Shown piece by piece: positions 1 through 6,757 of a stretch of DNA of 11,635 nucleotides. Below the pieces are notes generated by a model. The model searched no databases, was not told where the DNA came from, and worked only from the letters and a program-made list of their open reading frames with translations. The translations under genes were made by a program, and so were the position numbers. Position 1 is the stretch's first letter. Every line of letters begins with the position of its first letter. Source of the stretch: Bacteroidota bacterium (GTDB taxonomy: Bacteria; Bacteroidota; Ignavibacteria; Kapaibacteriales; UBA2268); NCBI GenBank assembly GCA_027371665.1, contig DAHXMP010000149.1, forward strand, positions 1-11,635. The letters are read 5' to 3'.

Positions 1-175
1 TAAAAAAAAATAATAAAATACCACAATTGCCACATAACAAACTTATATCAAATGAACTTATATAGTTTATTTCTAAAATTTTCGATATTTCTGTTATCTT
101 ATTATTGATTTCAGAAAATATTGGCTTTTCTTCTGAAATTAATTTAGTTAATTTATTTGATTGGATTTGATTCAT
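1..175 (-). CDS. LanC-like lanthionine synthetase (cyclase), N-terminal part only, cut by window edge
   Basis: An open frame starts at the ATG at 175-173 and runs without a stop for 58 codons to the window edge. It begins MNQIQSNKLTKLI. An amphipathic helical stretch (about residues 18-36) is followed by SSFDISLLCGNCGILLFFF. That last segment fits the first helix and loop of LanC-family proteins (pattern S-L-x-x-G-x-x-G-I-x-L-F-x-F). Known of the family: LanC is a zinc-dependent alpha-toroid enzyme that adds cysteine thiols to dehydrated Ser/Thr in a lanthipeptide precursor; its zinc ligands lie in the C-terminal half, outside this window. Context supports the call, because a gene with a lanthipeptide-like C-terminus lies upstream on the same strand. 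No Shine-Dalgarno sequence is visible. The match rests on a short segment, so another helical membrane-associated protein remains possible. Confidence 0.55.
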   Translation of the reverse strand, partial: MNQIQSNKLTKLISEEKPIFSEINNKITEISKILEINYISSFDISLLCGNCGILLFFF

Positions 176-457
176 TTTTTTATTATTATAATCAACTAAA
201 AGTTTATTATATTTTCAAAATTTCCCATACTTTTTTAATAATTTAACATCTTTATTACAGAAAATCTCTTATCGCTCTTCTCACAGTTTTACAGATTATA
301 TCTCGATTAAATGTAATTGGTTCCTTGTCATAATTGCAAGTTTTTCTTATACATAGGTCCTACAAAAATATTTTCTTCTAAATTAAATGATTTTACCGTC
401 CACTCCCAACCGTACTTTATCTCACCAATTACATGTTTATAATATTATAATCTTAAA
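176..457. other. Intergenic stretch with possible decayed coding fragments
   Basis: This 282-bp AT-rich gap separates the esterase-like gene from the LanC-like gene. On the minus strand one frame stays open for about 38 codons with no start codon (contains IGEIKYGWEWTVKSFNLEEN, ends near 342). A second frame carries on with about 34 codons containing NYDKEPITFNRDII and ending near 268. The two pieces could be one gene broken by a frameshift, but I do not recognise either. Perfect 11-bp inverted copies of ATGTAATTGGT lie at 311-321 and 424-434. No convincing promoter or terminator is visible. Confidence 0.3.
311..434. repeat. Pair of 11-bp inverted repeats
   Basis: ATGTAATTGGT at 311-321 has its exact reverse complement ACCAATTACAT at 424-434, so the arms enclose about 100 bp. 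The loop is too long for a terminator. The pair could be the ends of a small element or a chance match in AT-rich DNA. Confidence 0.35.
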
Positions 458-1705
458 CTATTTATTTCTTATTAATAAAGGTTTTAAAGTCTTTATAAAA
501 AACATTCCATCTAATGTTTGTGGCCAATTCCCATTTATTTCAATATTTCCAAGAAATTTTGCTGGCATTGATTTATTGAAAAATAACTTATTTTTAGGAC
601 TTTGAAAATTTATGAAAATATAGTTATTATTTAAGTTAAGTAATTTCATTTCCAAACTTTTTTTTGTTGGGGGTTTTAAATCAACAACTTCTTTAGTAAC
701 ATAGTTCCACATTTTGCCAAAAGCTGAAGTAAATCCAATAGAATAAACTTTACTTTTATATTTTTCATGGAGGTATTCCCCCATAAATTTTACTTCATGA
801 TTTATAAAAAATTTAATAGCAGTTGGATGTGATAAAATATGTTGAGTAGCTGCCCAAACAATAATTTTTTCATGAGGGAATATATTCTCCTTTAATTGTA
901 TCAAATTTGAAGCCATAATACTATCACGAAAAGATGACCAGCCATAATTAATACTATTATAATAATGATAGAATTTAGTTCTACCTTCGATAATTTCAAA
1001 TTCTTTTTGCCATAAAAAAGAATTCAAGCTATCTGGATTGTTAGATTTAATTGATTTTAAAAATGTAATGATTTTGGATAAATTATTTAATAATGCTAAA
1101 GAATCCTCTTGACTAAAAATTGCATATCCAAAAGATGTCTTTTCTATTAAGTTTTGTAAAATTCCCAAGTTATTTTTTAATAAACAATTTAAATGATACT
1201 CATTCAAGAAATTTGTAAATTCCAAATCTAAATCAGTTCTTAATAATTTCCCACCAGCGTCAATTCCCATAAAATATAATGGATGAGAAGCCTTTGCATT
1301 TTTTTCAATATATTCAAATAATGGGATAATTTGTTGTGAAGGAAAATAATTCATCCATAATTTCTTATTATATACAGTAGCATTTTTGTCTTTTGATAAA
1401 ATATCAGACCAAATTTTATAACAATCTAAAGCACCTGATTCAAAAGCAAGGACATTGAAACCCATTTCTTGATGTAAAAATTCTATAAATCTTATTTTAG
1501 CCTCAATTGTAGAACCATCACCATGGGATTGTTCTCCTAACAACACAACATCTATATTTTTTAATACATCCTTCATAGGTTGTAAATCTATAAAGTTTGT
1601 GTCAACCGGATTAATAGACTTAATATGAATATAATCTATAGATTCATTTCTACAACCTAAATATAAGAAATTAGTTATTATAAAAATTATATAAATTAAT
1701 TTCAT
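458..1705 (-). CDS. Erythromycin esterase family lipoprotein
   Basis: A 415-residue protein of the erythromycin esterase (Ere)/succinoglycan-biosynthesis-like fold. A hydrophobic N-terminal segment (residues 3-17) ends in L-G-C18, so it is probably a lipoprotein exported to the periplasm or outer membrane. The lipobox is loose (Tyr at -3), as is common in Bacteroidota. Family marks that can be seen are VVLLGEQSHG (54-62, giving E58 and H61), LAFESG (86-91, E89), RDSIMASN (260-267), WAATQHIL (284-291, H289) and MGEYL (308-312). In characterised EreA/EreB these Glu and His positions form the metal-free hydrolytic site that opens macrolide lactones. The usual HNxH motif reads ATQH here, so the first His is missing and macrolide hydrolysis should not be assumed. 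Most family members have unknown substrates. Its place between a lanthipeptide-like precursor and a LanC-like gene suggests a job in that locus (processing, tailoring or self-protection), but this is inference. The gene lies 253 bp after the precursor-like gene and has no clear Shine-Dalgarno sequence. Confidence 0.8.
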   Translation of the reverse strand: MKLIYIIFIITNFLYLGCRNESIDYIHIKSINPVDTNFIDLQPMKDVLKNIDVVLLGEQSHGDGSTIEAKIRFIEFLHQEMGFNVLAFESGALDCYKIWSDILSKDKNATVYNKKLWMNYFPSQQIIPLFEYIEKNAKASHPLYFMGIDAGGKLLRTDLDLEFTNFLNEYHLNCLLKNNLGILQNLIEKTSFGYAIFSQEDSLALLNNLSKIITFLKSIKSNNPDSLNSFLWQKEFEIIEGRTKFYHYYNSINYGWSSFRDSIMASNLIQLKENIFPHEKIIVWAATQHILSHPTAIKFFINHEVKFMGEYLHEKYKSKVYSIGFTSAFGKMWNYVTKEVVDLKPPTKKSLEMKLLNLNNNYIFINFQSPKNKLFFNKSMPAKFLGNIEINGNWPQTLDGMFFIKTLKPLLIRNK

Positions 1706-1958
1706 AGCATCATTATAACATATTTAAAATTAATATTCTTTACACATTTGATTATGTAAATTAAATATTTTATATAAATTACAAATGTTGATTAAGTAGA
1801 TTAATAAATTACAAAATAAATTATTGTTTTAAGAATTTAACTTTTTTTAGAACACCTACCTTTGATTTAATAATTTAAAATTCACTATTTAATCCATTAT
1901 TTCTACAATGTCAAGAAGTAAAGATCAATATAAGTATTAAAAAAAGAAAAATTATTTG
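1706..1958. other. AT-rich intergenic gap, no gene seen
   Basis: This gap of 253 bp lies between the precursor-like gene and the esterase-like gene. It is extremely AT-rich and has stops in all frames. On the minus strand a TATAAT-like hexamer ends only a few bases before the esterase start, but I see no matching -35 element or Bacteroides-type TAnnTTTG at sensible spacing. No terminator hairpin with a T-run is evident after the precursor stop. The gap says the two genes may not share a tight operon. Confidence 0.4.
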
Positions 1959-2186
1959 TCAATGCTTACATGCCCAACAATTTGAATCTATTGAGAAATA
2001 ACAATAACATACGCTATCGGTTCCATAGGTTGGATCACAAGCTGGGTCTAATGAAGTACACCAACCATAACATAATGAAGGTAGTGTTAAACCAGCAACT
2101 TGTGCACGAGTTAATGGTAAACCTAAATTTTTGTTTTGAGATAGATTTGATATAATATCTTTGTTAAGATTTAATGTCCTATTTAT
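1959..2186 (-). other. Class I lanthipeptide-like leader plus seven-Cys core (sub-region of the gene at 1959-2807)
   Basis: These last 75 codons would alone make a normal-sized Bacteroidota lanthipeptide precursor. The leader is N-R-T-L-N-L-N-K-D-I-I-S-N-L, the cleavage-type residues are A-G, and the core starts LTLPSLCYGWC and ends NCWACKH. The codon where an independent precursor would have its start Met is ATA (2186-2184), not ATG, and no ATG or GTG lies nearby in frame. So either this is translated as a fusion with the 207-residue upstream part, or a rare ATA start is used. Confidence 0.55.
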
Positions 2187-2807
2187 ACTTGATGATTGTT
2201 CAGTTTTTCTTTCAGTTGAAAGTATAACCGTTCTCAGATAATAAATTGAAGTATTATTCGAGGTATCATTGATTCTGATTCCTATCTTGTATTCACCAAT
2301 TACTCCATTGAATACAAGTTTCAATGTGTTAACTCCTGTCCATGAACCAGTACCAAAATCAAATACCTGGATATTTCCATGCTCGTCTCCTTTTGTTCCA
2401 GCATTGTCCAGCAAACTTACTTGGATTGAGTTGTATGTGTTTGCTCCCAGGTTTAGTGGGATGTCCATCTCATATTTCAAGCTTCCTTCCTGGTTACCAT
2501 ATAAATAAACTAAGTTTTTTAATGGAGGAGGAGCATTTAAATTTGCCATGAGTGTCTGAGCATTCATGGCTGCTACCTTTGCTGCCTGGTCAGGATTTGT
2601 TGTTGCATTGATTGCTACCGCCGTTGGTACTGCATTCAAGGTTATGGGCGATGTTACCCATGTTCCGGTTGGTATATTAAAATTGGAACTATTCACCACA
2701 CTTGCCGAACCACTTGGACTGGTATTTGCAGATGCAACAAATTCTGTTATCGAAACCGGCTCTGACTCTGATAAGTCTAACCATCCTCCATTAAAACCTT
2801 CACTCAT
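1959..2807 (-). CDS. Large protein with lanthipeptide-precursor-like C-terminus (putative fused RiPP precursor)
   Basis: A 282-residue protein with two unlike parts. Residues 1-207 contain no cysteine and are rich in Ser, Thr, Asn, Gly and Val. Residues about 95-197 read like an all-beta domain (KNLVYLYGNQEGSLKYEMD, then IGEYKIGIRIN). There is no signal peptide, and I do not recognise this part. From about residue 208 the sequence reads INRTLNLNKDIISNLSQ, which matches the leader pattern of Bacteroidota class I lanthipeptides (LxLNKxxIxNL). A linker ending in QVAG (236-239) follows, then a core of about 43 residues with seven Cys (246, 250, 257, 267, 269, 277, 280) and nine Ser/Thr. All cysteines of the protein lie in its last 37 residues. 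In known systems LanB dehydrates Ser/Thr and LanC joins them to Cys; a LanC-like gene lies downstream. The start at 2807 is the only ATG after an in-frame stop at 2835-2837. It could instead be an ordinary secreted-type protein with a disulfide-rich tail. The coding-frame call is firm; the RiPP reading is moderate. Confidence 0.7.
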   Translation of the reverse strand: MSEGFNGGWLDLSESEPVSITEFVASANTSPSGSASVVNSSNFNIPTGTWVTSPITLNAVPTAVAINATTNPDQAAKVAAMNAQTLMANLNAPPPLKNLVYLYGNQEGSLKYEMDIPLNLGANTYNSIQVSLLDNAGTKGDEHGNIQVFDFGTGSWTGVNTLKLVFNGVIGEYKIGIRINDTSNNTSIYYLRTVILSTERKTEQSSSINRTLNLNKDIISNLSQNKNLGLPLTRAQVAGLTLPSLCYGWCTSLDPACDPTYGTDSVCYCYFSIDSNCWACKH

Positions 2808-3135
2808 AGAAAAATTATTCTTTATAAAAAAAATCTATCTGATAATTTATTTATTCCTTTTATTCTATGAATTTTTGACCCTTACAATCCTTGTTTTTAA
2901 AATAATAGTATATTTTAAATTAATCGAACTTACGTGGGGGTGGGGGATTACACAGTAGTAGAAATTGTGATTTTCATGTCATTGTTAATATGATTTTATT
3001 GTCATTGTTAATACTATTTAAATTTAACTAATTATAATTTATTAACTCAGTACTTCCATTATCAAACAATTTATTAATTTTACAAAATTTATAATTAAAA
3101 TCAAAAAAATTATAAAAATCATAATTCAGATATTT
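2808..3135. promoter_or_regulatory. Divergent intergenic region with G-rich tract and a 14-bp direct repeat
   Basis: This 328-bp region separates the minus-strand precursor-like gene from the plus-strand flippase gene, so promoters for both should lie here. No clear TTTG/TAnnTTTG pair was found for either. It holds a G-rich tract (GTGGGGGTGGGGG, about 2934-2946) and two exact copies of TGTCATTGTTAATA at 2977-2990 and 3000-3013. The rest is AT-rich without visible coding potential. Confidence 0.45.
2977..3013. repeat. Two direct copies of a 14-bp sequence, 23-bp period
   Basis: TGTCATTGTTAATA occurs exactly at 2977-2990 and 3000-3013. The 23-bp period is close to two helical turns, so two protein subunits could bind on the same face. 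It lies upstream of both divergent genes. A role as a regulator binding site is inference; simple duplication is the alternative. Confidence 0.5.
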
Positions 3136-4431
3136 ATGAAAGTTCAGGAAAATCTCGATAAAATTTCATGGTCAATGGCAGACAAATTCCTGTATATTTT
3201 GTATGGGCTTGTTCTTCTTTTCCAGATGAAAGCCCTCGACCCTCGGGACCTCGGCTTATATGCTCTATTAATCAACCTCCATACATGGATTTTCATTGTC
3301 AGCGATGCTTATCTGACAAACCTGATTCAATTCGGCATGAACCGCGAAAACAGGAGGCTTGTCAATACTTATTCATTTATAACTGAATTTATCCTGTCAT
3401 TCGGTGTTGCCGTGCTTTTTTATGTCTGCCAAAAACCGATAACAGCACTTTTCAGCGAACCGAGAATCAAGGATGTAGCGAATTATCTCCCCTGGCTCTG
3501 CCTGATTTTCATTCCGAGGACATTTTGCCTTAAGCTGATTTACCGCGACCATGAAATGAAAAAGTTGTTTTTTGTTGACCTGGCTTTTTTCGGAACCATG
3601 GCTGTAATAACTGCTTACTTTATGCTGAAAATGCAGCATCTTACATTTAATTACATGGTTTTTATTTATTTTTCCGGTTCGATACTCAGCACATTTACAT
3701 CTGTGGTATTGACTTTAAGGAAACTCGAGTTCGGGTTCAAAGGCAGCATAAAATTCAGAAGGCTGCTTTCTTTCGGATTTCCACTGATGCTGAACAGTTC
3801 TCTCAATTCATTACCCCGCCAGCTCGACTTGTATATAGTCCAGTTCTTCTTCTCGACATCAGTCGTGGGCATTTATTATTCAGCAAAAACTTTATTCCGC
3901 TTTTTCGAGGAAACCGCAAATGCCGCTATCGGCTTAATATATCCGGCCGCAGTCCGTCAGCTCGAAAACAAGAACTACAAAGGCTTGAACGACCTTATGA
4001 CAAAAGCCTCTTCTTTTATTTTCGTAGCATTTTTAGTAATTATCGCAGTACTCGAACTCGGCTTGAGCAGGCTCTTAATAGAATGGTTCCTGCCCTTCAA
4101 ATATCATCTTGCGGTTGACCATTTCAACGTATTGCTTCTTGCCGCTTTCGGCTTGCCTTTCGTCATTTTATCAACGATAATAAACGCCGAAGAAAAGCCT
4201 TACACAGTCCTTCTCTACGTTGTAATTTCGGTCATTTTATCGCTTGTAACGTACTACATCGTCGGTTTAACCGGCAATCAATACCTTATTCCGCTGGGAA
4301 ACATAGTTTATCTCATATCCTTCGGTACCATGTGCTTCATTTATGTCAACAGGCATTTCGATTTCAGATTCCGTCAAATCTTCCGAGCAGTCGGCGACAG
4401 CTATAATTATTTAAAGGGATGGGGGAAGTAA
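3136..4431 (+). CDS. Polysaccharide flippase (Wzx/MOP-type oligosaccharide transporter)
   Basis: A 431-residue very hydrophobic membrane protein with about 12 membrane segments (roughly 17-35, 42-60, 82-99, 118-134, 145-164, 171-193, 212-228, 234-250, 292-313, 331-350, 357-377, 385-404). Family marks are LDPRDLGLYAL (34-44), RRLLSFGFPLMLN (208-220) and STSVVGIYYSAKTL (240-253), which are typical of polysaccharide biosynthesis proteins in the MOP flippase superfamily. These move lipid-linked sugar units across the inner membrane for O-antigen, capsule or exopolysaccharide. Length is close to the family norm of 400-500. The gene stands alone on the plus strand, is less AT-rich than the flanking DNA on its left, and has no Shine-Dalgarno sequence before its ATG. 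The glycosyltransferase gene at 4813-5820 ends toward it, so the two may share a pathway but not a transcript. The substrate cannot be told from sequence. Confidence 0.85.
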   Translation: MKVQENLDKISWSMADKFLYILYGLVLLFQMKALDPRDLGLYALLINLHTWIFIVSDAYLTNLIQFGMNRENRRLVNTYSFITEFILSFGVAVLFYVCQKPITALFSEPRIKDVANYLPWLCLIFIPRTFCLKLIYRDHEMKKLFFVDLAFFGTMAVITAYFMLKMQHLTFNYMVFIYFSGSILSTFTSVVLTLRKLEFGFKGSIKFRRLLSFGFPLMLNSSLNSLPRQLDLYIVQFFFSTSVVGIYYSAKTLFRFFEETANAAIGLIYPAAVRQLENKNYKGLNDLMTKASSFIFVAFLVIIAVLELGLSRLLIEWFLPFKYHLAVDHFNVLLLAAFGLPFVILSTIINAEEKPYTVLLYVVISVILSLVTYYIVGLTGNQYLIPLGNIVYLISFGTMCFIYVNRHFDFRFRQIFRAVGDSYNYLKGWGK

Positions 4432-4487
4432 CTTTATTTTTTTTGATTACAATATTTTACTAATTTATATATGTTAATAATTTAGTG

Positions 4488-4556
4488 ATGAAACAGAGAA
4501 TATATATTGATACATCGGTTATCGGAGGATGCACTGTGTTTATTCAGGGGATGTGA
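4488..4556 (+). pseudogene. Truncated PIN-domain toxin (N-terminal remnant)
   Basis: The ATG at 4488 opens a 22-codon frame reading MKQRIYIDTSVIGG and then CTVFIQGM before a stop. The first 14 residues match the start of PIN-domain ribonuclease toxins common in this branch, including the first acidic catalytic position (D8 in IDTSVIGG). Intact proteins are about 130-170 residues, so nearly all of the domain and the other acidic residues are missing. The break after residue 14 and the immediate antitoxin-like ORF suggest an internal deletion. It is not expected to be functional. Confidence 0.55.
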
Positions 4557-4562
4557 TAAGAG

Positions 4563-4709
4563 ATGATTCGGAAGAAATTTGATTGTGTTGATTATCAACG
4601 AAAAATAAGGGAAAAATTTGTCCGGGAAGCTGATTCAAACATTGACAAATTTTTCACTATTATAGAACAAAAACTAAAAAACAGCAAGGTAAATAAAAAA
4701 GTTAATTGA
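4563..4709 (+). CDS. Small antitoxin-like ORF next to the PIN remnant
   Basis: This 48-residue ORF starts six bases after the stop of the PIN remnant. It begins MIRKKFDCVDYQRKIREKF and continues as a charged, helix-prone protein with many Lys and Glu. Short proteins starting with a K-K-F-D-C-V-like motif are often paired with PIN toxins in Bacteroidota-type genomes, so it is probably the former antitoxin. This pairing is from general recall, not a search. After the stop the same frame runs on for 22 more codons past TGA TAG (to about 4780), so the C-terminus may have been lost. There is no Shine-Dalgarno sequence. Confidence 0.4.
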   Translation: MIRKKFDCVDYQRKIREKFVREADSNIDKFFTIIEQKLKNSKVNKKVN

Positions 4710-4812
4710 TAGGTTGAGACAAGTCCGACATTTAGGTTTGACGGTATAAAAATAAGGTATAGATATAAATTTTTGAAATGAAACAATTTTCAAATTTATT
4801 GATATTCTCTTT

Positions 4813-5820
4813 TTATTCTTTAATCATATCATGCAAACTCTCCATCCTTTTTCCAATATCGAATTTATTGGCTTGCAGAAGTAGTTCCTGTCTTTGAGCA
4901 GAAATAAATTGAAATGACTTTTCTATTGCATTGATAATATCATCATCCGTTTCAATGATTATTCCCTTATCTCCAACTACTTCAGGCAATCCTCCTTTAT
5001 TTGTGATTATCGGGACACAGCCGAATACCATCGCCTCTGCAACAGATATTCCGAACGATTCTTCGAGCGATAGTTGAACGTAAGCCGCAGCCTGGTTATA
5101 AAGAGGAATCAATTCATCATAAAGCGATAAAAATCCGGGAATGATTTTGAGATTTTTTAAATCTCCGCTTTCCTTTTTTGCAAGTTCCAGAGCTGTGTCC
5201 TGCAATCCGGCAATAACGAATTGTTTGTGGGGCATTTTTCTTGCAATATTTATGAATCTGTCTGTTCCCTTCAGAATGTATTCGATTTTATCATCCGCTC
5301 GTGAAATAGTCAGGATTATTTTTCTTTCAGTATCCTTCCTGTATAAACTTAGTTTTTCAACGTCAATACAATTATAAATCACTTCTGATCTTTTTACTTT
5401 TCCTTTCATTCTTTCATTGAGGCATTTCCCTGCAAATTTAGATACCGGAAGTACAATTGTGGCACATCGGAATGAATTTTTTGCACAGAACCATCTATAT
5501 GCTCTGGCTCTCGCCCCGTAATTCAATTCAGGTATGTAGCTGACATCAAATCCTCCAGCAATAACATATACTTTTTTTCCGAATAGCCTCCCAAGAAGTG
5601 TTGGTACTAGTGAAGCATAATCTCCGAACCAGCAAAAAACCGCATCAGCACGGAATATCCTGATAAAAGACCTGAAAATGATTTTCAATAAATTTATTAA
5701 TCCTATGAAGCCTCTTCCAATTTCCGAGTTTTCAGAAAATAGTGCGTGTTGAGCAGAAAGAATAGCGATGTCATTTTTGACAAACGTTGATTTCAGGGGA
5801 CCTATGAATAGAATTTTCAT
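4813..5820 (-). CDS. Glycosyltransferase family 4 (GT-B fold)
   Basis: A 335-residue cytoplasmic or membrane-peripheral sugar transferase. The N-terminal Rossmann half starts MKILFIGPL and includes a basic hydrophobic stretch (LINLLKIIFRSFIRIF, 41-56) that may touch the membrane, then KKVYVIAGGFDVSY (82-95). The C-terminal half has ILTISRADD (169-177), FVIAG (201-205) and the EX7E donor-binding motif E254-SFGISVA-E262, followed by AMVFGCVPIIT and GGLPEVVG (276-283). This is the classic GT4 pattern for a retaining enzyme using a nucleotide-activated sugar. Length is a little short for the family (usually 350-400). It lies 25 bp after surE and is the last gene of the minus-strand run. With the nearby flippase it points to surface polysaccharide assembly. 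Donor and acceptor sugars are unknown. Confidence 0.88.
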   Translation of the reverse strand: MKILFIGPLKSTFVKNDIAILSAQHALFSENSEIGRGFIGLINLLKIIFRSFIRIFRADAVFCWFGDYASLVPTLLGRLFGKKVYVIAGGFDVSYIPELNYGARARAYRWFCAKNSFRCATIVLPVSKFAGKCLNERMKGKVKRSEVIYNCIDVEKLSLYRKDTERKIILTISRADDKIEYILKGTDRFINIARKMPHKQFVIAGLQDTALELAKKESGDLKNLKIIPGFLSLYDELIPLYNQAAAYVQLSLEESFGISVAEAMVFGCVPIITNKGGLPEVVGDKGIIIETDDDIINAIEKSFQFISAQRQELLLQANKFDIGKRMESLHDMIKE

Positions 5821-5845
5821 TCGGAAAAAATCTCATTATTTTTTT

Positions 5846-6625
5846 TTATTTCCTCTTCTCTAAAAATTTCATTTTCGCGATAGCATCATTATTAGTGAAC
5901 TTGAATTGGATAGGTGTAATTGAAACATACCCTGCTAATAATGCGGCATCGTCGGTTTCAATATCTTTATCAATGACTTTATATTCACCTGAAAACCAGT
6001 AATAATTACGGCCAAACGGGTCAATTCTTTTCTCATAATGGTCGTTCCATTGAGAATCGCTCTGGCGTGTAATTCTTATTCCTTTGATTTTATTTTTTGG
6101 AAGTGCCGGAATATTAATATTTAACAAAGTGTCCTTCGGTAAACCGTTTTTAATAACTTTCTTTGAAACCTCGACCGATATATCTGCAGCGGCAGAACAA
6201 TCAGCACCCAGGCTGTAGGATGCAAGAGATACCGCGATTGAAGGAATGCCTATTAACATTCCTTCGGTTGCCGCCGATACCGTTCCTGAATAAAGAATAT
6301 TAATCGAAGTGTTTTGACCGTGATTTATTCCCGAAACGACCAAATCAGGCTTTTCTTCAAGTAGGGTAGAAACCGCAAGTTTTACGCTGTCGCTCGGAGT
6401 TCCGTTAATTGCATAGCCGAACATCTCACCGTTCCTGTGAAATGAAATTGCCCTTAAAGGCTTTGATACAGTCAGGGCATGCCCGACGGCACTTTGCTGC
6501 CTGTCCGGTGCAGCTACAACAACTTTTCCTAATTTTTTCAGTGCATGTACGAGAGCGAAAATACCCGGTGAATCAATTCCGTCGTCATTTGTTACAAGAA
6601 TGTAGGGCTCTTTTCTTTTTTTCAT
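5846..6625 (-). CDS. surE: 5'/3'-nucleotidase SurE
   Basis: A 259-residue SurE phosphatase, which removes phosphate from nucleoside 5'- and 3'-monophosphates (some members also act on short polyphosphate) in the cytoplasm. The metal site can be read directly: ILVTNDDG (9-16) gives D14 and D15, S45 lies in DRQQSAVGHA (41-50), and N101 lies in SGINHGQN (98-105). These have the same spacing as D8, D9, S39 and N95 in Thermotoga SurE. YSGTVSAATEG (112-122) is the other conserved block. Length matches the family (about 250). It is preceded by a 190-bp gap after rseP, so it may have its own promoter, and is followed 25 bp later by the glycosyltransferase gene. The start ATG is followed by a short basic KKRKE and has no Shine-Dalgarno sequence. 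Confidence 0.95.
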   Translation of the reverse strand: MKKRKEPYILVTNDDGIDSPGIFALVHALKKLGKVVVAAPDRQQSAVGHALTVSKPLRAISFHRNGEMFGYAINGTPSDSVKLAVSTLLEEKPDLVVSGINHGQNTSINILYSGTVSAATEGMLIGIPSIAVSLASYSLGADCSAAADISVEVSKKVIKNGLPKDTLLNINIPALPKNKIKGIRITRQSDSQWNDHYEKRIDPFGRNYYWFSGEYKVIDKDIETDDAALLAGYVSITPIQFKFTNNDAIAKMKFLEKRK

Positions 6626-6688
6626 AAGTTAAAACAATTATTTTCAATTTTATTAAATTAAAAAAATATTAAAAATCAAAATAATAAA

Positions 6689-6732
6689 TCTTTGTGTACT
6701 TTGAGCTAATTCTTTGTGTGCTTTGTGTTAAT
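6689..6732. repeat. Tandem 22-bp repeat (two units)
   Basis: Two back-to-back units of 22 bp, 6689-6710 and 6711-6732, agree at 19 of 22 positions (both start TCTTTGTGT and end TAAT). The T/G-rich unit looks like a small dispersed intergenic repeat. No function is evident. Confidence 0.6.
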
Positions 6733-6757
6733 TTATATTAATATGTTTAAATCATTG

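Noticed and set aside
1706..1730. TATAAT hexamer right before the esterase-like gene as a promoter
   Set aside because: There is no -35 element at 16-18 bp and the spacing would give an almost leaderless transcript. TATAAT-like words are expected by chance in such AT-rich DNA.
2566..2958. A 130-codon plus-strand open frame overlapping the start of the precursor-like gene
   Set aside because: It is antisense to the minus-strand gene for most of its length, and its extra part is low-complexity AT-rich sequence. The minus-strand protein has the clear family signals.
4771..4801. Inverted repeat TTTGAAA / TTTCAAA after the glycosyltransferase gene as a terminator
   Set aside because: The stem is only seven A/T-rich base pairs with a nine-base loop and no T-run on the transcribed strand.
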